The notes under the pieces: model-generated
Database searches by the model: none
Told to the model about the DNA's origin: nothing
What the model saw: the letters and a program-made list of their open reading frames with translations, nothing else
Program-made: the position numbers and the translations under genes
NCBI GenBank assembly: GCA_003215895.1
Contig: QCJR01000006.1
Coordinates: forward strand, 1-64,000
Reading direction: 5' to 3'
Source of the DNA: Prochlorococcus sp. AG-409-D14
GTDB taxonomy: Bacteria; Cyanobacteriota; Cyanobacteriia; PCC-6307; Cyanobiaceae
DNA length: 64,000 bases
Shown: piece by piece, positions 19,352-28,664 of the stretch
How positions within the stretch are numbered: position 1 is the first letter of the stretch
Layout of the letters: every line of letters begins with the position of its first letter

Positions 19352-20119
19352 GTGATTGAAATTGGTAAAACCATTGTTAAGTTTCCCCCTCTTATAGAGG
19401 GCATATTAATTAAAAGATATAAGAGATTTTTGGCTGATATTGAGTTGGACGATGGAGAGGTTGTTACAGCCCATTGTGCAAATACTGGACCAATGAAAGG
19501 AGTCTTATGGCCTGGTCGGAGAGTCAGGCTTAAGTATTCTCCTTCGCCTAAACGTAAATTAGATTGGTCTTGGGAGCAAGCAGAGGTTCCTAGCCATAAT
19601 GAGAGCAAGAAATGCTGGGTTGGTATTAATACATCTTTGCCTAATAAATTGATTAAACATTTAATTGAGGAAGATTGTTTAATGAAGCAAATTGGTCAAA
19701 TTTCGAAAATTAAACCTGAAGTGGTTTATGGACTAGAAAGAAAAAGTAGAATTGATCTATTGCTTAATCCAAGCATTCAGAATGAAGATACTAGAAAGAT
19801 ATTTGTCGAGGTTAAAAATACAACTTGGTGTGAAGGTTCATTAGCATTGTTCCCAGATACAGTAACAACAAGAGGTCAAAAACATCTAATAGAATTAATG
19901 AGTGTTTATCCTGATTCTCGAGCAGTCTTAATTCCTTGTATTAGCAGAAGTGATATAGATATTTTTGCACCTGGTGATGTAGCAGACCCCGTTTATGGGA
20001 GGTTGTTTAGAGAGGCATTGACTAAGGGTGTGGAAGTGATTCCATGCGCCTTTGGTTTCTTCATAGATCACATTACTTGGGAAGGGATTAGACCATTCCA
20101 GAGTTCGCAAGCAAAATAA
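19352..20119 (+). CDS. sfsA: SfsA family protein (sugar fermentation stimulation / nuclease-like)
   Basis: A 255-residue protein starting at GTG. Family hallmarks are [20 protein letters not shown] (residues 23-42), [10 protein letters not shown], and [22 protein letters not shown] in two parts. [12 protein letters not shown] and [19 protein letters not shown] follow. The fold resembles a restriction-endonuclease-like nuclease, with E-V-K as the likely active site. The exact cellular role is unsettled. It stands alone upstream of amt1. Confidence 0.92.
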   Translation: MIEIGKTIVKFPPLIEGILIKRYKRFLADIELDDGEVVTAHCANTGPMKGVLWPGRRVRLKYSPSPKRKLDWSWEQAEVPSHNESKKCWVGINTSLPNKLIKHLIEEDCLMKQIGQISKIKPEVVYGLERKSRIDLLLNPSIQNEDTRKIFVEVKNTTWCEGSLALFPDTVTTRGQKHLIELMSVYPDSRAVLIPCISRSDIDIFAPGDVADPVYGRLFREALTKGVEVIPCAFGFFIDHITWEGIRPFQSSQAK

Positions 20120-20276
20120 ACTACTTCAATAAAATTTTAGTATTTATAGTTAATGTATTCTAAATAGTTTGAGATTTTGGTTTAGCTGCTTTTTTGCTTT
20201 GTAGAACTAAAAATTCAATTATTTGAGACTAAAAATGTGTAAATAAAAACATATTCCCAACACTAAACTCTTTTTT

Positions 20277-20292
20277 TGTATAAACACCTACA
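20277..20292 (+). promoter_or_regulatory. Perfect NtcA box upstream of amt1
   Basis: TGTATAAACACCTACA matches TGTA-N8-TACA, the extended NtcA consensus GTA-N8-TAC without mismatch. It lies 89 bases before the amt1 ATG. About 21 bases after it is TACATA (20313-20318), with TATTTA at 20317-20322, both acceptable -10 candidates. A second half-matched pair, TGTA-N9-TACA at 20300-20316, overlaps this -10 region. NtcA control of amt1 is established in cyanobacteria, so this is the likely nitrogen-stress promoter. Confidence 0.75.
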
Positions 20293-20380
20293 TCTTGTAT
20301 GTATCTGTTGCGTACATATTTAATCTTGTATAAATTTTGGATTAACTATCCATTTCTTTTTCACGAAGTAAGCATCATTT

Positions 20381-21871
20381 ATGACCACTGCTTTGCAATC
20401 GCCTCCAAGGCGTAATACTTCTCGTCTTCAAGACGCAAGTCTTTTGAATGGCCCTATGCTTCTTCTAAGAAGCATTAAAGGCTTTAGAAGGAGTCAGTCT
20501 TGGGCATGGCTAGCATCAATCCCATTAGCACTTTTGGGATTAGGTGTTTTCACTTTCTCTGCAAGAGCTGAGGTTGCTCTTTCAGATTTAACTGGACCAC
20601 AAGCCGCTGCTTTCTTGGCTGACAACCTTTGGTTATTTATAGCCACAATCCTCGTTATTTTTATGAACGCAGGATTCGCAATGGTTGAAGCTGGTATGTG
20701 CCGTCAAAAAAACGCGGTCAACATCTTAGCCAAGAATTTGTTTGTTTTCGCTCTTGCTGTAACTGCTTACTGGGTAATCGGTTATTCATTAATGTACGGT
20801 GGTTCAGTGATTGACGGATGGCTTTATTTTCAAGGCTTATTCGTTGACCCTGATCCATCCGGTGCACTTGAGTGTGCAGCAGCTGGAGATACAGGATGTC
20901 TTGTACCAGCAGTTGATTTTCTTTTCCAATCTGCTTTTGCTGGCACTGCTGCAACCATCGTTTCAGGATTGGTTGCTGAGAGGGTCAAATTCGGAGAATT
21001 TGTAGTTTTCTCTGTAGTTTTAACTGCTTTCATCTATCCAATTGCAGGCAGTTGGCAGTGGAATGGTGGTTGGCTTGCTGAACTTGGCTTTATTGATTTT
21101 GCTGGTTCATCCATCGTTCACTCTGTTGGAGGATGGGCTGGTCTTGTTGGAGCAATGCTTCTTGGACCACGTATTGGCAAATTTGTTGATGGCAAAGCTC
21201 AAGCTATGCCTGGCCACAATATGGCTATTGCAACTTTAGGAGCACTAATTCTTTGGATTGGTTGGTACGGATTCAACCCTGGATCAGAATTGGCTATGGA
21301 TCAGTATGTTGCTTACGTTGCCGTAACAACAACTTTGGCAGCAGCTGGTGGTGCAATTGCCGCTACAGTTCTATCTACCATCACTTCTGGTAAACCTGAT
21401 TTAACCATGATCATCAATGGTATCCTTGCTGGATTAGTAAGTATCACTGCTGGTTGTGGCAACATGACATTTGCTGGATCTTGGCTTGCTGGTGCTGTAG
21501 GTGGATTAATCGTCGTACTTGCAGTAGCTGCTTTGGATTCTGCAGGCATTGATGATCCAGTTGGTGCATTTTCAGTGCACGGTGTTTGCGGAGTTTGGGG
21601 AACTGTTGTTATCGGCCTTTGGGGCGTTGATGGCATGGATCCTGGAGCTGCAGGAATTGGTCTTCTTAATGGAGGAGGAATTAACCAATTCTTCATTCAA
21701 GCATTAGGTGCAGCTGCTTATGGCATCTGGACGGTTGTTACATGTTGGATTGCTTGGCAAATTATTGGTGGCTTCTTTGGAGGAATCAGAGTTAGCGAAG
21801 CAGAAGAGACACAGGGTCTTGATATTGGTGAGCATGGAATGGAGGCCTATCCTGACTTTGCTTCTAGTTAA
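20381..21871 (+). CDS. amt1: Ammonium transporter Amt1
   Basis: High-affinity ammonium uptake across the plasma membrane. At 496 residues, a cytoplasmic-looking stretch of about 40 residues is followed by a hydrophobic segment that may be a cleaved signal (about 42-62), then eleven transmembrane helices. The twin pore histidines are in SIVHSVGGWAGLVGA and AFSVHGVCGVWG; the Amt signature GHNMAIATLGALILWIGWYG lies between. Codon use is richer in GC-ending codons than its neighbours, as expected for a highly expressed gene. It is bounded by an NtcA box upstream and a strong terminator downstream. Confidence 0.97.
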   Translation: MTTALQSPPRRNTSRLQDASLLNGPMLLLRSIKGFRRSQSWAWLASIPLALLGLGVFTFSARAEVALSDLTGPQAAAFLADNLWLFIATILVIFMNAGFAMVEAGMCRQKNAVNILAKNLFVFALAVTAYWVIGYSLMYGGSVIDGWLYFQGLFVDPDPSGALECAAAGDTGCLVPAVDFLFQSAFAGTAATIVSGLVAERVKFGEFVVFSVVLTAFIYPIAGSWQWNGGWLAELGFIDFAGSSIVHSVGGWAGLVGAMLLGPRIGKFVDGKAQAMPGHNMAIATLGALILWIGWYGFNPGSELAMDQYVAYVAVTTTLAAAGGAIAATVLSTITSGKPDLTMIINGILAGLVSITAGCGNMTFAGSWLAGAVGGLIVVLAVAALDSAGIDDPVGAFSVHGVCGVWGTVVIGLWGVDGMDPGAAGIGLLNGGGINQFFIQALGAAAYGIWTVVTCWIAWQIIGGFFGGIRVSEAEETQGLDIGEHGMEAYPDFASS

Positions 21872-21902
21872 TTTGCTTGTTTAATTCTCTAACATTAAAC
21901 TC

Positions 21903-21933
21903 AAAAAAGCCCGGAATATATCCGGGCTTTTTT
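21903..21933 (+). terminator. Intrinsic terminator of amt1
   Basis: GCCCGGA (21909-21915) and TCCGGGC (21921-21927) form a perfect GC-rich stem around ATATA. It is flanked by six A before and six T after, so it could act in both directions. It lies 32 bases past the amt1 stop. In a genome with few clear terminators this is a strong one. Confidence 0.92.
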
Positions 21934-21990
21934 AGTGTGGTTTAATAGTGATCAGAGTCCCATCAATTTACTTTTAACTTTTTAATTGAA

Positions 21991-23193
21991 ATGGATACTC
22001 AAGCATTTAAGCAAACTCTTCATAAATCGGATCGTTATAATCGGAGAGGATTTGGTTCTGCAAATAAGCGAGCTCAAGCCTTAGCAGAGGCTTATCAAAG
22101 TGGATTAATAGGATCTATTCGAGATAATGGGAATGAATTGGAACATGGGCGACTCAAAGTCAAAATTGCAGAGGCTTTTGGGTTTTGTTGGGGAGTGGAA
22201 AGAGCAGTAGCAATGGCTTACGAGACTAGAAAGCATTATCCGAATGAAAAGATTTGGATTACTAATGAAATTATTCATAACCCCTCAGTGAACGATCAGC
22301 TTAGGAAAATGGATGTTCTTTTTATTACTGAGGAGAAAGGTATTAAAGACTTTTCAGGAGTCAAAGATGGGGATGTCGTAATTCTTCCTGCATTTGGAGC
22401 AACAGTTCAAGATATGAAAATGTTGCATGATAGAGGCTGTCACATCATTGATACCACTTGTCCATGGGTTTCAAAAGTTTGGCATACAGTTGAAAAACAT
22501 AAAAAACATACATTTACTTCTATCATTCACGGAAAATATAAACATGAAGAAACTCTTGCTACTAGTTCTTTCGCTGGAACTTATCTAGTTGTATTTGACC
22601 TTGCAGAAGCTAACTATGTCGCTGATTATATTCTTGGTCAAGGAAATAGAGATGAATTCTTAAAGCGTTTTGCTAAAGCATCCTCAGCAGGGTTTGATCC
22701 AGATAAGGACTTGAAAAGAATAGGAGTCGCTAATCAGACAACAATGCTAAAAAGTGAAACAGAGGAGATAGGTAAATTATTTGAAAAAACGATGCTAAAA
22801 AAATACGGTCCAGCTGATTTAAATGAACACTTCTTGGCTTTCAATACTATTTGTGATGCCACTGAGGAAAGACAAGGAGCAATGTTTTCTTTAGTTGATG
22901 AACCCCTTGACCTTATGGTTGTTATTGGTGGTTATAATTCCTCAAATACTACCCATCTCCAAGAAATAGCTGTGAGTAGGGGTATTCGCTCTTTTCATAT
23001 TGATACTCCAGAGCGCATTGGAGAAGAGACAAACACAATTACTCACATGCCACTTGAAGGTGAATTAATTACTGAGAAGGAATTTCTTCCACCTGGAAAA
23101 ATTAAAGTGGGTATAACATCTGGTGCCTCTACTCCAGATCGAGTCGTTGAGCATGTCATCCATAAGCTTATGAAAATAAGCGAAAAAGATTAA
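21991..23193 (+). CDS. ispH: 4-hydroxy-3-methylbut-2-enyl diphosphate reductase
   Basis: Last enzyme of the MEP isoprenoid pathway, giving IPP and DMAPP for chlorophyll phytol, carotenoids and quinones. The three iron-sulfur cysteines are in [22 protein letters not shown] and [22 protein letters not shown] and the late [16 protein letters not shown] block also fit. Length 400 is typical of the cyanobacterial form, which is longer than the E. coli one. Electrons likely come from ferredoxin. It is followed by a DoxX protein on the same strand. Confidence 0.96.
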   Translation: MDTQAFKQTLHKSDRYNRRGFGSANKRAQALAEAYQSGLIGSIRDNGNELEHGRLKVKIAEAFGFCWGVERAVAMAYETRKHYPNEKIWITNEIIHNPSVNDQLRKMDVLFITEEKGIKDFSGVKDGDVVILPAFGATVQDMKMLHDRGCHIIDTTCPWVSKVWHTVEKHKKHTFTSIIHGKYKHEETLATSSFAGTYLVVFDLAEANYVADYILGQGNRDEFLKRFAKASSAGFDPDKDLKRIGVANQTTMLKSETEEIGKLFEKTMLKKYGPADLNEHFLAFNTICDATEERQGAMFSLVDEPLDLMVVIGGYNSSNTTHLQEIAVSRGIRSFHIDTPERIGEETNTITHMPLEGELITEKEFLPPGKIKVGITSGASTPDRVVEHVIHKLMKISEKD

Positions 23194-23255
23194 TTAGAAT
23201 AAATCACAATTTTGACCCAATTTCTCGTAGGATAAATCAACGATATTTGTCGAAG

Positions 23256-23789
23256 ATGGCTCAACCTACAAGTTCTAATATTAAAGATTCTGACTCACAA
23301 AAGGTTGAAGTCGTTGTACAGAGTCCTGAAGGTGAAGTAAATATATTTGGAGAACTTTCAATATTAGTTCTTAGAGTTAGTTTTAGTTTGATGATGGTTC
23401 ATCACGGCTTGGAGAAATTAAATGATCCAGGAGGTTTTGCTGAATTTGTTGTGGGTAAATACTTCAGTTTTCTTCCTGGTGATCCTGTGATTTGGACATA
23501 TATGGCCGCCGTAACTCAAATAGTTTGTCCAATTGGGTTGGCAACAGGGGTATTGGCAAGACTATCCTCATTGGGTTTGTTATCAACTATGGTATTTGCC
23601 TTATATTTCCACTTTATAGATACTGGATTAGAAGGATTTCCTTTCGCGGTAGTAGAAAATCACAATTATATATTTGAATTGTCAGCGATTTATGCAGCGA
23701 TATCATTTTATTTTTTATGTGCTGGTCCTGGAAGACTTTCACTCTTTAGGAAATCAAATAAAATAACTTATTATCCAAAAGGTACATAA
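23256..23789 (+). CDS. DoxX family membrane protein
   Basis: Four predicted membrane helices follow a polar N terminus of about 30 residues. MMVHHGLEKLNDPGGFAEFV (about residues 42-61 from this start) and WTYMAAVTQIVCPIGLATGVLARLSSLG in parts are DoxX family marks. The frame runs from a TTG at 23247, but the ATG at 23256 (MAQPTSS) is a better start. Function in this family is poorly known; quinol- or redox-linked roles have been suggested. It follows ispH after 62 bases. Confidence 0.8.
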   Translation: MAQPTSSNIKDSDSQKVEVVVQSPEGEVNIFGELSILVLRVSFSLMMVHHGLEKLNDPGGFAEFVVGKYFSFLPGDPVIWTYMAAVTQIVCPIGLATGVLARLSSLGLLSTMVFALYFHFIDTGLEGFPFAVVENHNYIFELSAIYAAISFYFLCAGPGRLSLFRKSNKITYYPKGT

Positions 23790-23851
23790 ATTAAGAGTAA
23801 TTTTTAAGGTTAGATAAAAATATTTAAATTCAAACTTACTTATTATTAATA

Positions 23852-25408
23852 TCAATGTAAAAAGTGCCTTTTACCAGTGATAACCATTTTAATTCCTAGC
23901 TCATTGCAAGCATTAATAGAATCTTTATCTCTAATACTTCCCCCTGGCTGAATAATTGAACTAATACCATAATCAGCTGCCATTTTTACAGTATCGTCGA
24001 ATGGGAAAAAACCATCACTAGCTAAAACAGCTCCTTTTGATTTATCACCAGCTGCTTCTAATGCAAGTTTTGCAGAACCTATCCTATTCATTTGACCAGC
24101 CCCAATCCCTAGACTCTGCTGATTTGATGCTACAGCTATTGCATTTGATCTTATATGTTTTACAATTTTCCAAGCAAAAGATAAGTCATTTAATTCTTCT
24201 TCTGTTGGGACTAAATTCGTAACATTTTTCCATTCTGTTTTATCACTATTTGGTTCATCTAAATCTTGGATTAATAAACCTCCAAGTATGCTTCTTATAT
24301 GATTTTTATCTGCTTTTTTGATAGACTCAGCTTTTAATTCTAATAGCCTTAGATTTTTCTTTTTTGAAAGTATTTCTTTTGCATTGTAATCAAAATGTGG
24401 AGCGACAATACATTCAATAAATATATTTTCAAGTTCTTTAGCTGCGGCTTCATCAACAGCGCAATTTATTGCAATAATCCCCCCAAAAGCACTTACTCTA
24501 TCGCTATCTAATGCTCTTTTAAGAGCTAGGTATGGAGAATCGCCAATTGCGACTCCACAAGGATTTGTATGTTTAATTACTACCGCTGCTTTTTCATATG
24601 AAGGGCTATTGACAGTATTTTCATATCCAAATTCACGGAGAGTAGATAAAGCAGCCTCCAGATCGAGAAGATTATTAGTACTTAATTCTTTCCCTTGTAA
24701 TTGATTAGCTCCACTCCATCCTTTTTCAGGCTCTCCGAACCATAAGGCCTTTTGATGGGGATTTTCTCCATACCTAAGTTCTTGTTTTAATGGCAATCTT
24801 TGCAACCAAGAAATCTCTTGTGAGGAATTTTGGTTGGCAATCCATTTACTTATTGTTAGGTCATAGGTTGCAGTATGCTCAAAAGCTTTTTGAGAATAGC
24901 TTTTTCTTAATTCAGTAGTAATCTTTTTTGATTTATAGGAATTAATTAAGTTTGAGTATTGACTTGGATCAGTAACTACAAGAACATCTTGATGGTTTTT
25001 TGCTGCTGCTCGGATCATTGTTGGTCCGCCAATATCAATATTCTCAATAGCTTCCTCCCATGACACATTTTCTTTTGAAATTGTTTTTTCAAATGGATAT
25101 AGGTTCACAACCACCAAGTCTATTGGATTGATATTTTGGTTTTCTAAATCATCCAGATGAGATTGTTTATCTCGTCTAGCTAATATTCCTCCATGGATTT
25201 TAGGGTTTAGTGTTTTTACTCTTCCTCCAAGAATTTCTGGAAATCCTGTGTAATCTGCGACTCGAGTGACAGGAAGATTTTCACTCTCAATTAACTTTGC
25301 AGTTCCGCCACTTGAAATGATTTTGAAGCCCAATTCATTAACTAACGCTTTTGCCAGAGGAATTAGACCAGTTTTGTCTGAGACACTTAGCAGAGCTATT
25401 GGTGACAT
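23852..25408 (-). CDS. purH: Bifunctional AICAR transformylase / IMP cyclohydrolase
   Basis: Last two steps of IMP synthesis. The N-terminal IMP cyclohydrolase (MGS-like) domain has [32 protein letters not shown] and [19 protein letters not shown]. The C-terminal transformylase has [23 protein letters not shown] with the catalytic Lys-His, and IGAGQMNR. Length 518 is normal. It is divergent from the esterase gene with a 64-base shared promoter region. Confidence 0.97.
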   Translation of the reverse strand: MSPIALLSVSDKTGLIPLAKALVNELGFKIISSGGTAKLIESENLPVTRVADYTGFPEILGGRVKTLNPKIHGGILARRDKQSHLDDLENQNINPIDLVVVNLYPFEKTISKENVSWEEAIENIDIGGPTMIRAAAKNHQDVLVVTDPSQYSNLINSYKSKKITTELRKSYSQKAFEHTATYDLTISKWIANQNSSQEISWLQRLPLKQELRYGENPHQKALWFGEPEKGWSGANQLQGKELSTNNLLDLEAALSTLREFGYENTVNSPSYEKAAVVIKHTNPCGVAIGDSPYLALKRALDSDRVSAFGGIIAINCAVDEAAAKELENIFIECIVAPHFDYNAKEILSKKKNLRLLELKAESIKKADKNHIRSILGGLLIQDLDEPNSDKTEWKNVTNLVPTEEELNDLSFAWKIVKHIRSNAIAVASNQQSLGIGAGQMNRIGSAKLALEAAGDKSKGAVLASDGFFPFDDTVKMAADYGISSIIQPGGSIRDKDSINACNELGIKMVITGKRHFLH

Positions 25409-25472
25409 CTGTATTGTTTGAAATCTATTCTTCTCGATAACCTACGCATCCAAGAGGCATATTGCATTCAAG

Positions 25473-26078
25473 ATGACTGAACTACTCTTATTAAATTCTG
25501 AATTCGCAACAAATAGATTAGTTTTACTCCATGGTTGGGGAGCTGATGCAAATGATCTGGTACCAGTTGGGAAATTATTAACTGAGGGTTTAAAAGACCG
25601 GTTTGAAATAGTTTCTGTCTCAGCTCCTCAGACTCATCCAAGTGGATCAGGTAGGCAATGGTATCCATTGTATCCTCATGAATGGGAACAGGTTCCAAAA
25701 GCAGTATTGGATCTTGAAAAGCGTTTAAATAATCTTTGCTCTAAAGATATACCTTTAAATAAAACATTGTTACTGGGCTTTTCCCAAGGAGGAGCAATGG
25801 CGTTAGAGCTTGCAACAAGAAACAAATTAGCGGGAGTTTTTGCACTTAGCTCTTATCCACATCCAGATTGGACACCTTTAAAAGGTATGCCACCTATTTT
25901 TCTTTGCCATGGAAATATTGACCAGGTAGTTCCTAAGGCCGCTTCTCAGAAAAGCTTTGATATTTTGTTGAAAAATGGAGTTAAATCAGATTTATATTTT
26001 TTTGATGGAGGCCATGAAATAACAAATCATCTAATTGATCATTGTCGAGAAAAAATTAAAGAACTATTTTTAAATTAA
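25473..26078 (+). CDS. Phospholipase/carboxylesterase-type alpha/beta hydrolase
   Basis: A 201-residue hydrolase. The oxyanion-side segment is LHGWGADANDLVP. The nucleophile elbow is LLGFSQGGAMALELA with serine near 110. The acid is the Asp in CHGNIDQVVP, and the His is in FDGGHEIT, giving a complete catalytic triad. It resembles the acyl-protein thioesterase / YpfH group; the substrate is unknown. Its stop overlaps the convergent DUF3155-like gene by 4 bases. Confidence 0.88.
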   Translation: MTELLLLNSEFATNRLVLLHGWGADANDLVPVGKLLTEGLKDRFEIVSVSAPQTHPSGSGRQWYPLYPHEWEQVPKAVLDLEKRLNNLCSKDIPLNKTLLLGFSQGGAMALELATRNKLAGVFALSSYPHPDWTPLKGMPPIFLCHGNIDQVVPKAASQKSFDILLKNGVKSDLYFFDGGHEITNHLIDHCREKIKELFLN

Positions 26079-26443
26079 ACAAAAGCGTATTCATACTCTT
26101 CTATTTCTTCCCAATCATCTGCTGTAAGTTCTAAACCAGCAAAAATTTTGTCCTCACCAAGAAATTCAACAATAACTCTCAAGGAAGGGAAAAGAAAGTG
26201 ATTCTCTTCAGCATACTGAGCACTAAACAACCCCTTCTCTCCCCAGAAAAAGCGATCAGTAGTGTGTTCATTACGACGAACATTCAGTATCGCTGGTGCA
26301 TATAAACCTTCTTCAGCAATAAAGCGTCTTGCTGCAGTTACAGGCTTGTGCTGGCCTGTTCCTAAATGAAAAATAGGGACATGGGACATAACTCGCTGGC
26401 CTGCAAGTCTGCGCCTGCTAATTCTTTTACGCTTCTTAGACAT
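26075..26443 (-). CDS. DUF3155-like basic protein
   Basis: A 122-residue protein with a very basic N terminus, KKRKRISRRRLAGQR. The conserved core is KPVTAARRFIAEEG and NVRRNEHTTDRFFWGEKGLF, then ENHFLFPSLRV. It ends with an acidic tail (DDWEEIEEYEY). This pattern matches cyanobacterial DUF3155 as I recall it. The charge split suggests nucleic-acid or ribosome binding, but that is inference. Function unknown. Confidence 0.7.
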   Translation of the reverse strand: MSKKRKRISRRRLAGQRVMSHVPIFHLGTGQHKPVTAARRFIAEEGLYAPAILNVRRNEHTTDRFFWGEKGLFSAQYAEENHFLFPSLRVIVEFLGEDKIFAGLELTADDWEEIEEYEYAFV

Positions 26444-26493
26444 GAAAAAACAACCTTTATGGGGGTGAGAGTGTTAGGGACTTTTCTTTTGAA

Positions 26494-26522
26494 TTAGCTC
26501 TGGCTGAAGCTAGAGTTTTTTA
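26494..26522 (+). terminator. Terminator-like hairpin in the DUF3155/kinase gap
   Basis: CTCTGGC and GCTAGAG pair (one G-T) around a TGAA loop, followed by six T. In shape it ends rightward transcripts. The nearest upstream rightward gene is the esterase ending at 26078, so a transcript ending here would run antisense through the DUF3155-like gene or start within it. Confidence 0.4.
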
Positions 26523-26577
26523 GAAAAATAGATTTGAAATTGAGTTGGAAAGTTATTCTCAAAAAATTCAAAGTGGA

Positions 26578-26640
26578 CTGCGGAGTTTACCCATCAAAAT
26601 TTTCCGCAGGCTCAAAGTCACTCAAAGTGCTCACTTTTTC
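26578..26640 (+). ncRNA. Possible small structured RNA (tentative)
   Basis: CTGCGGA (26578-26584) and TCCGCAG (26603-26609) form a perfect 7-bp stem with an 18-base loop. Just after come two copies of CTCAAAGT (26611, 26621). The second opens a short hairpin AAAGT-GCTC-ACTTT ending in T5. The arrangement of stem plus terminator-like hairpin resembles a small RNA, or a 5' leader of the kinase gene that starts at 26756. The rest of the 312-base gap 26444-26755 holds no ORF. Confidence 0.25.
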
Positions 26641-26755
26641 ATTAAATTTGAGATAACCTCCTGTTAGGGATCTAAAATCTTTATTCACATCTTAATACTT
26701 TTTTCAAATTTTTCAAGTTTTTGAGTACTTCTTTCCCCTTTTCTAAGATTGCATA

Positions 26756-27877
26756 ATGAGCTCAAAGCAGTATTCAGAAAGGTTTTTGAATTTTGTTCAA
26801 CAACAGTTGATGAGCTTTCAGGCTGATGAAGAATTGGAGCATGTTGTTGTTTATGTAGCTCGATCAGGAGACAGTGGTTCTCCTACTTTGGAAGTCGTTG
26901 GACAGTGGCCGAAGTCAGAAAAAATATTGCAGCCGGTAGAAACTGACATTGCTCTTCGTACTCCTTCGTCAAATAGAAGATGGTACCCCTTGCAAGAGGG
27001 ATCAATATTATTGGGTGTTATTCGTGCTGAGCGAATTGCGTCTGAGGAAGAATGGCCTGAATACCTTGATCAACGATTGCAATCAATTTCAATTCTACTG
27101 GCTAACTCTCTTGCCTCTGAACTTGATAGAAAAAGGTTGTTAGATCAATTAGATGCTCAAAAGGAGCAAATATCTTTAATGGTTCATCAATTAAGAAATC
27201 CATTAGCTGCTCTTGGGACATATGCCAAGCTTCTTTTGAGAAAAATAGGCCCTGAAAGTGAACATGAAAATCTTGTCAAAGGCCTAATTTCAGAACAAGC
27301 ACAAGTGAATAAATATCTTTCGGCGCTAGATCAACTTAGTCAAGTCAAACTACCTCAAGCTGAAGATGGATCAAACAGATTGCTTTTGCCTCCACTTTTG
27401 CCAACCGAGACAAACATCAGTGTAAAGAGCTTAATAGAACCATTGATTGAAAGAGCTAAAGCTAGAGCTAATTTGCAAGGCAGAAAATGGTTTAGTCCTT
27501 CAGAATGGCCATCATGGATGGTATCAAGATCTATTTCGGAGGGTGTAATTGCGGAAGTTGTTGCAAACCTATTGGAAAACTCATTTCGTTACAGCCCTCC
27601 TCAATCATCTATCGGGATAGAATTAGTTGAAAATGGTATATGCGTTTGGGATGAAGGCATCCCTATAAACGTTGAAGAAAGAGAAAAGATTTTTGAGAAA
27701 GGTTTTAGGGGTGAAAGTGGTTCGAAAATGTCAGGAAGCGGAATAGGCCTTGCTCTTGCGAGAGATTTGGCTAGGCAATTAGGTGGAGATCTAAAGTTAG
27801 TTGTTAATCCGAGCAAATTTAAAAATTCTTTACCTGAATCAGGGAATGCTTTTGTTTTTAATTTGGAACCAAAATAA
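26756..27877 (+). CDS. Sensor histidine kinase, Hik2/CSK-like
   Basis: A 373-residue soluble kinase with no transmembrane segment. Residues 10-125 look like a GAF-type sensor domain. The phosphoacceptor is His144 in LMVHQLRNPLAALG, a form of the H-box seen in cyanobacterial Hik2 and the chloroplast sensor kinase. The N-box is VVANLLENSFRYSPP, the G1 region is WDEGIP, the F-box is IFEKGFRG, and the G2 box is GSGIGLALA. Hik2/CSK proteins are proposed to sense redox or salt state and adjust photosystem genes; that role here is inferred from resemblance. No response regulator is adjacent. Its 3' end overlaps convergent cobS by 20 bases. Confidence 0.75.
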   Translation: MSSKQYSERFLNFVQQQLMSFQADEELEHVVVYVARSGDSGSPTLEVVGQWPKSEKILQPVETDIALRTPSSNRRWYPLQEGSILLGVIRAERIASEEEWPEYLDQRLQSISILLANSLASELDRKRLLDQLDAQKEQISLMVHQLRNPLAALGTYAKLLLRKIGPESEHENLVKGLISEQAQVNKYLSALDQLSQVKLPQAEDGSNRLLLPPLLPTETNISVKSLIEPLIERAKARANLQGRKWFSPSEWPSWMVSRSISEGVIAEVVANLLENSFRYSPPQSSIGIELVENGICVWDEGIPINVEEREKIFEKGFRGESGSKMSGSGIGLALARDLARQLGGDLKLVVNPSKFKNSLPESGNAFVFNLEPK

Positions 27878-28595
27878 TACTTAATAGTAATAAATTAGTT
27901 GTTTCTGTTATTACTAAACTTGCTCCATAGCTATCACCACTATGGCCTCCTAATAATTTATTTACAAAGTGAGGAATTAATATCGAAGTGATTAAGCCTG
28001 ATGAAATGCAATAAATTAATAAAAATGTATTATATATATTTAAATTATTGAAAAATAAAAAAATTATTATTCCCATAGAAATTATTATCAATGATGGTCT
28101 TATTTCGTTAGATATTCCTTTCCAGTATTGATGATGAAAGGAGCCTGAGTCTTTGTTGGAAATGTATTCATAATTTTCAATTGCAAAAATTTGAGAGATT
28201 CTTCCCCAAAATGCAGTTAATGGGAATGCAAAAGGAGCGTAAAAACTAAGTTTCATTATTGCTGCTATCTGGAGAATCAATATTATTACTAAACTTTGCA
28301 CACCTATTGCTCCTACTCTGCTGTCTTTCATTGCCTCAATTCTCTTTGATGGACCTGCTCCAATCCCATCGGCCGTATCCATTAACCCGTCAATGTGAAG
28401 TCCACCAGTTAAGAAGATGCTAATTGCTATAGATATCAAGGTGACGGAAATATTTGGCCAATTAAAGTATTTCAAAAAAAGCCAAAAGAATGATTGTAAA
28501 AAGCCAATTAAAACTCCAATTAAAGGGGCAAAACGAGCAATTCTTTTGAATCTAGGTTTAATTAATGGCCATTGAGGCAAGATTGTGTAAAACAC
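27858..28595 (-). CDS. cobS: Adenosylcobinamide-GDP ribazoletransferase (cobalamin synthase)
   Basis: Joins adenosylcobinamide-GDP to the lower-ligand nucleoside late in cobalamin synthesis. This is a membrane protein with about six helices. The diagnostic acidic motif GGLHIDGLMDTADGIGAG is present, followed by KDSRVGAIGV. The listed GTG start leaves out coding-looking sequence. The frame stays open upstream to a stop at 28661-28659 and encodes KNWLEDLAGAWVFYTILP, matching the usual CobS N terminus, but has no ATG, GTG or TTG there. The true start may be ATT at 28634 or 28640, or CTG at 28637. Confidence 0.9.
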   Translation of the reverse strand: MFYTILPQWPLIKPRFKRIARFAPLIGVLIGFLQSFFWLFLKYFNWPNISVTLISIAISIFLTGGLHIDGLMDTADGIGAGPSKRIEAMKDSRVGAIGVQSLVIILILQIAAIMKLSFYAPFAFPLTAFWGRISQIFAIENYEYISNKDSGSFHHQYWKGISNEIRPSLIIISMGIIIFLFFNNLNIYNTFLLIYCISSGLITSILIPHFVNKLLGGHSGDSYGASLVITETTNLLLLSIILVPN

Positions 28596-28664
28596 CCATG
28601 CACCTGCAAGGTCCTCTAGCCAGTTTTTAAAAATCAGAATTACAACCTCAACTGTTTCTTAGTT

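Noticed and set aside
21313-21696. A 127-residue open frame on the minus strand inside amt1, rich in Pro, Ala and Thr
   Set aside because: It is a shadow of amt1 in another frame: same codon rhythm reversed, no homology recognised, no start context.
26570-26640. Possible Yfr1-type RNA in the DUF3155/kinase gap
   Set aside because: The conserved ACTCCTCACAC core of Yfr1 is absent and the genomic place is wrong; only a generic small-RNA candidate is kept.
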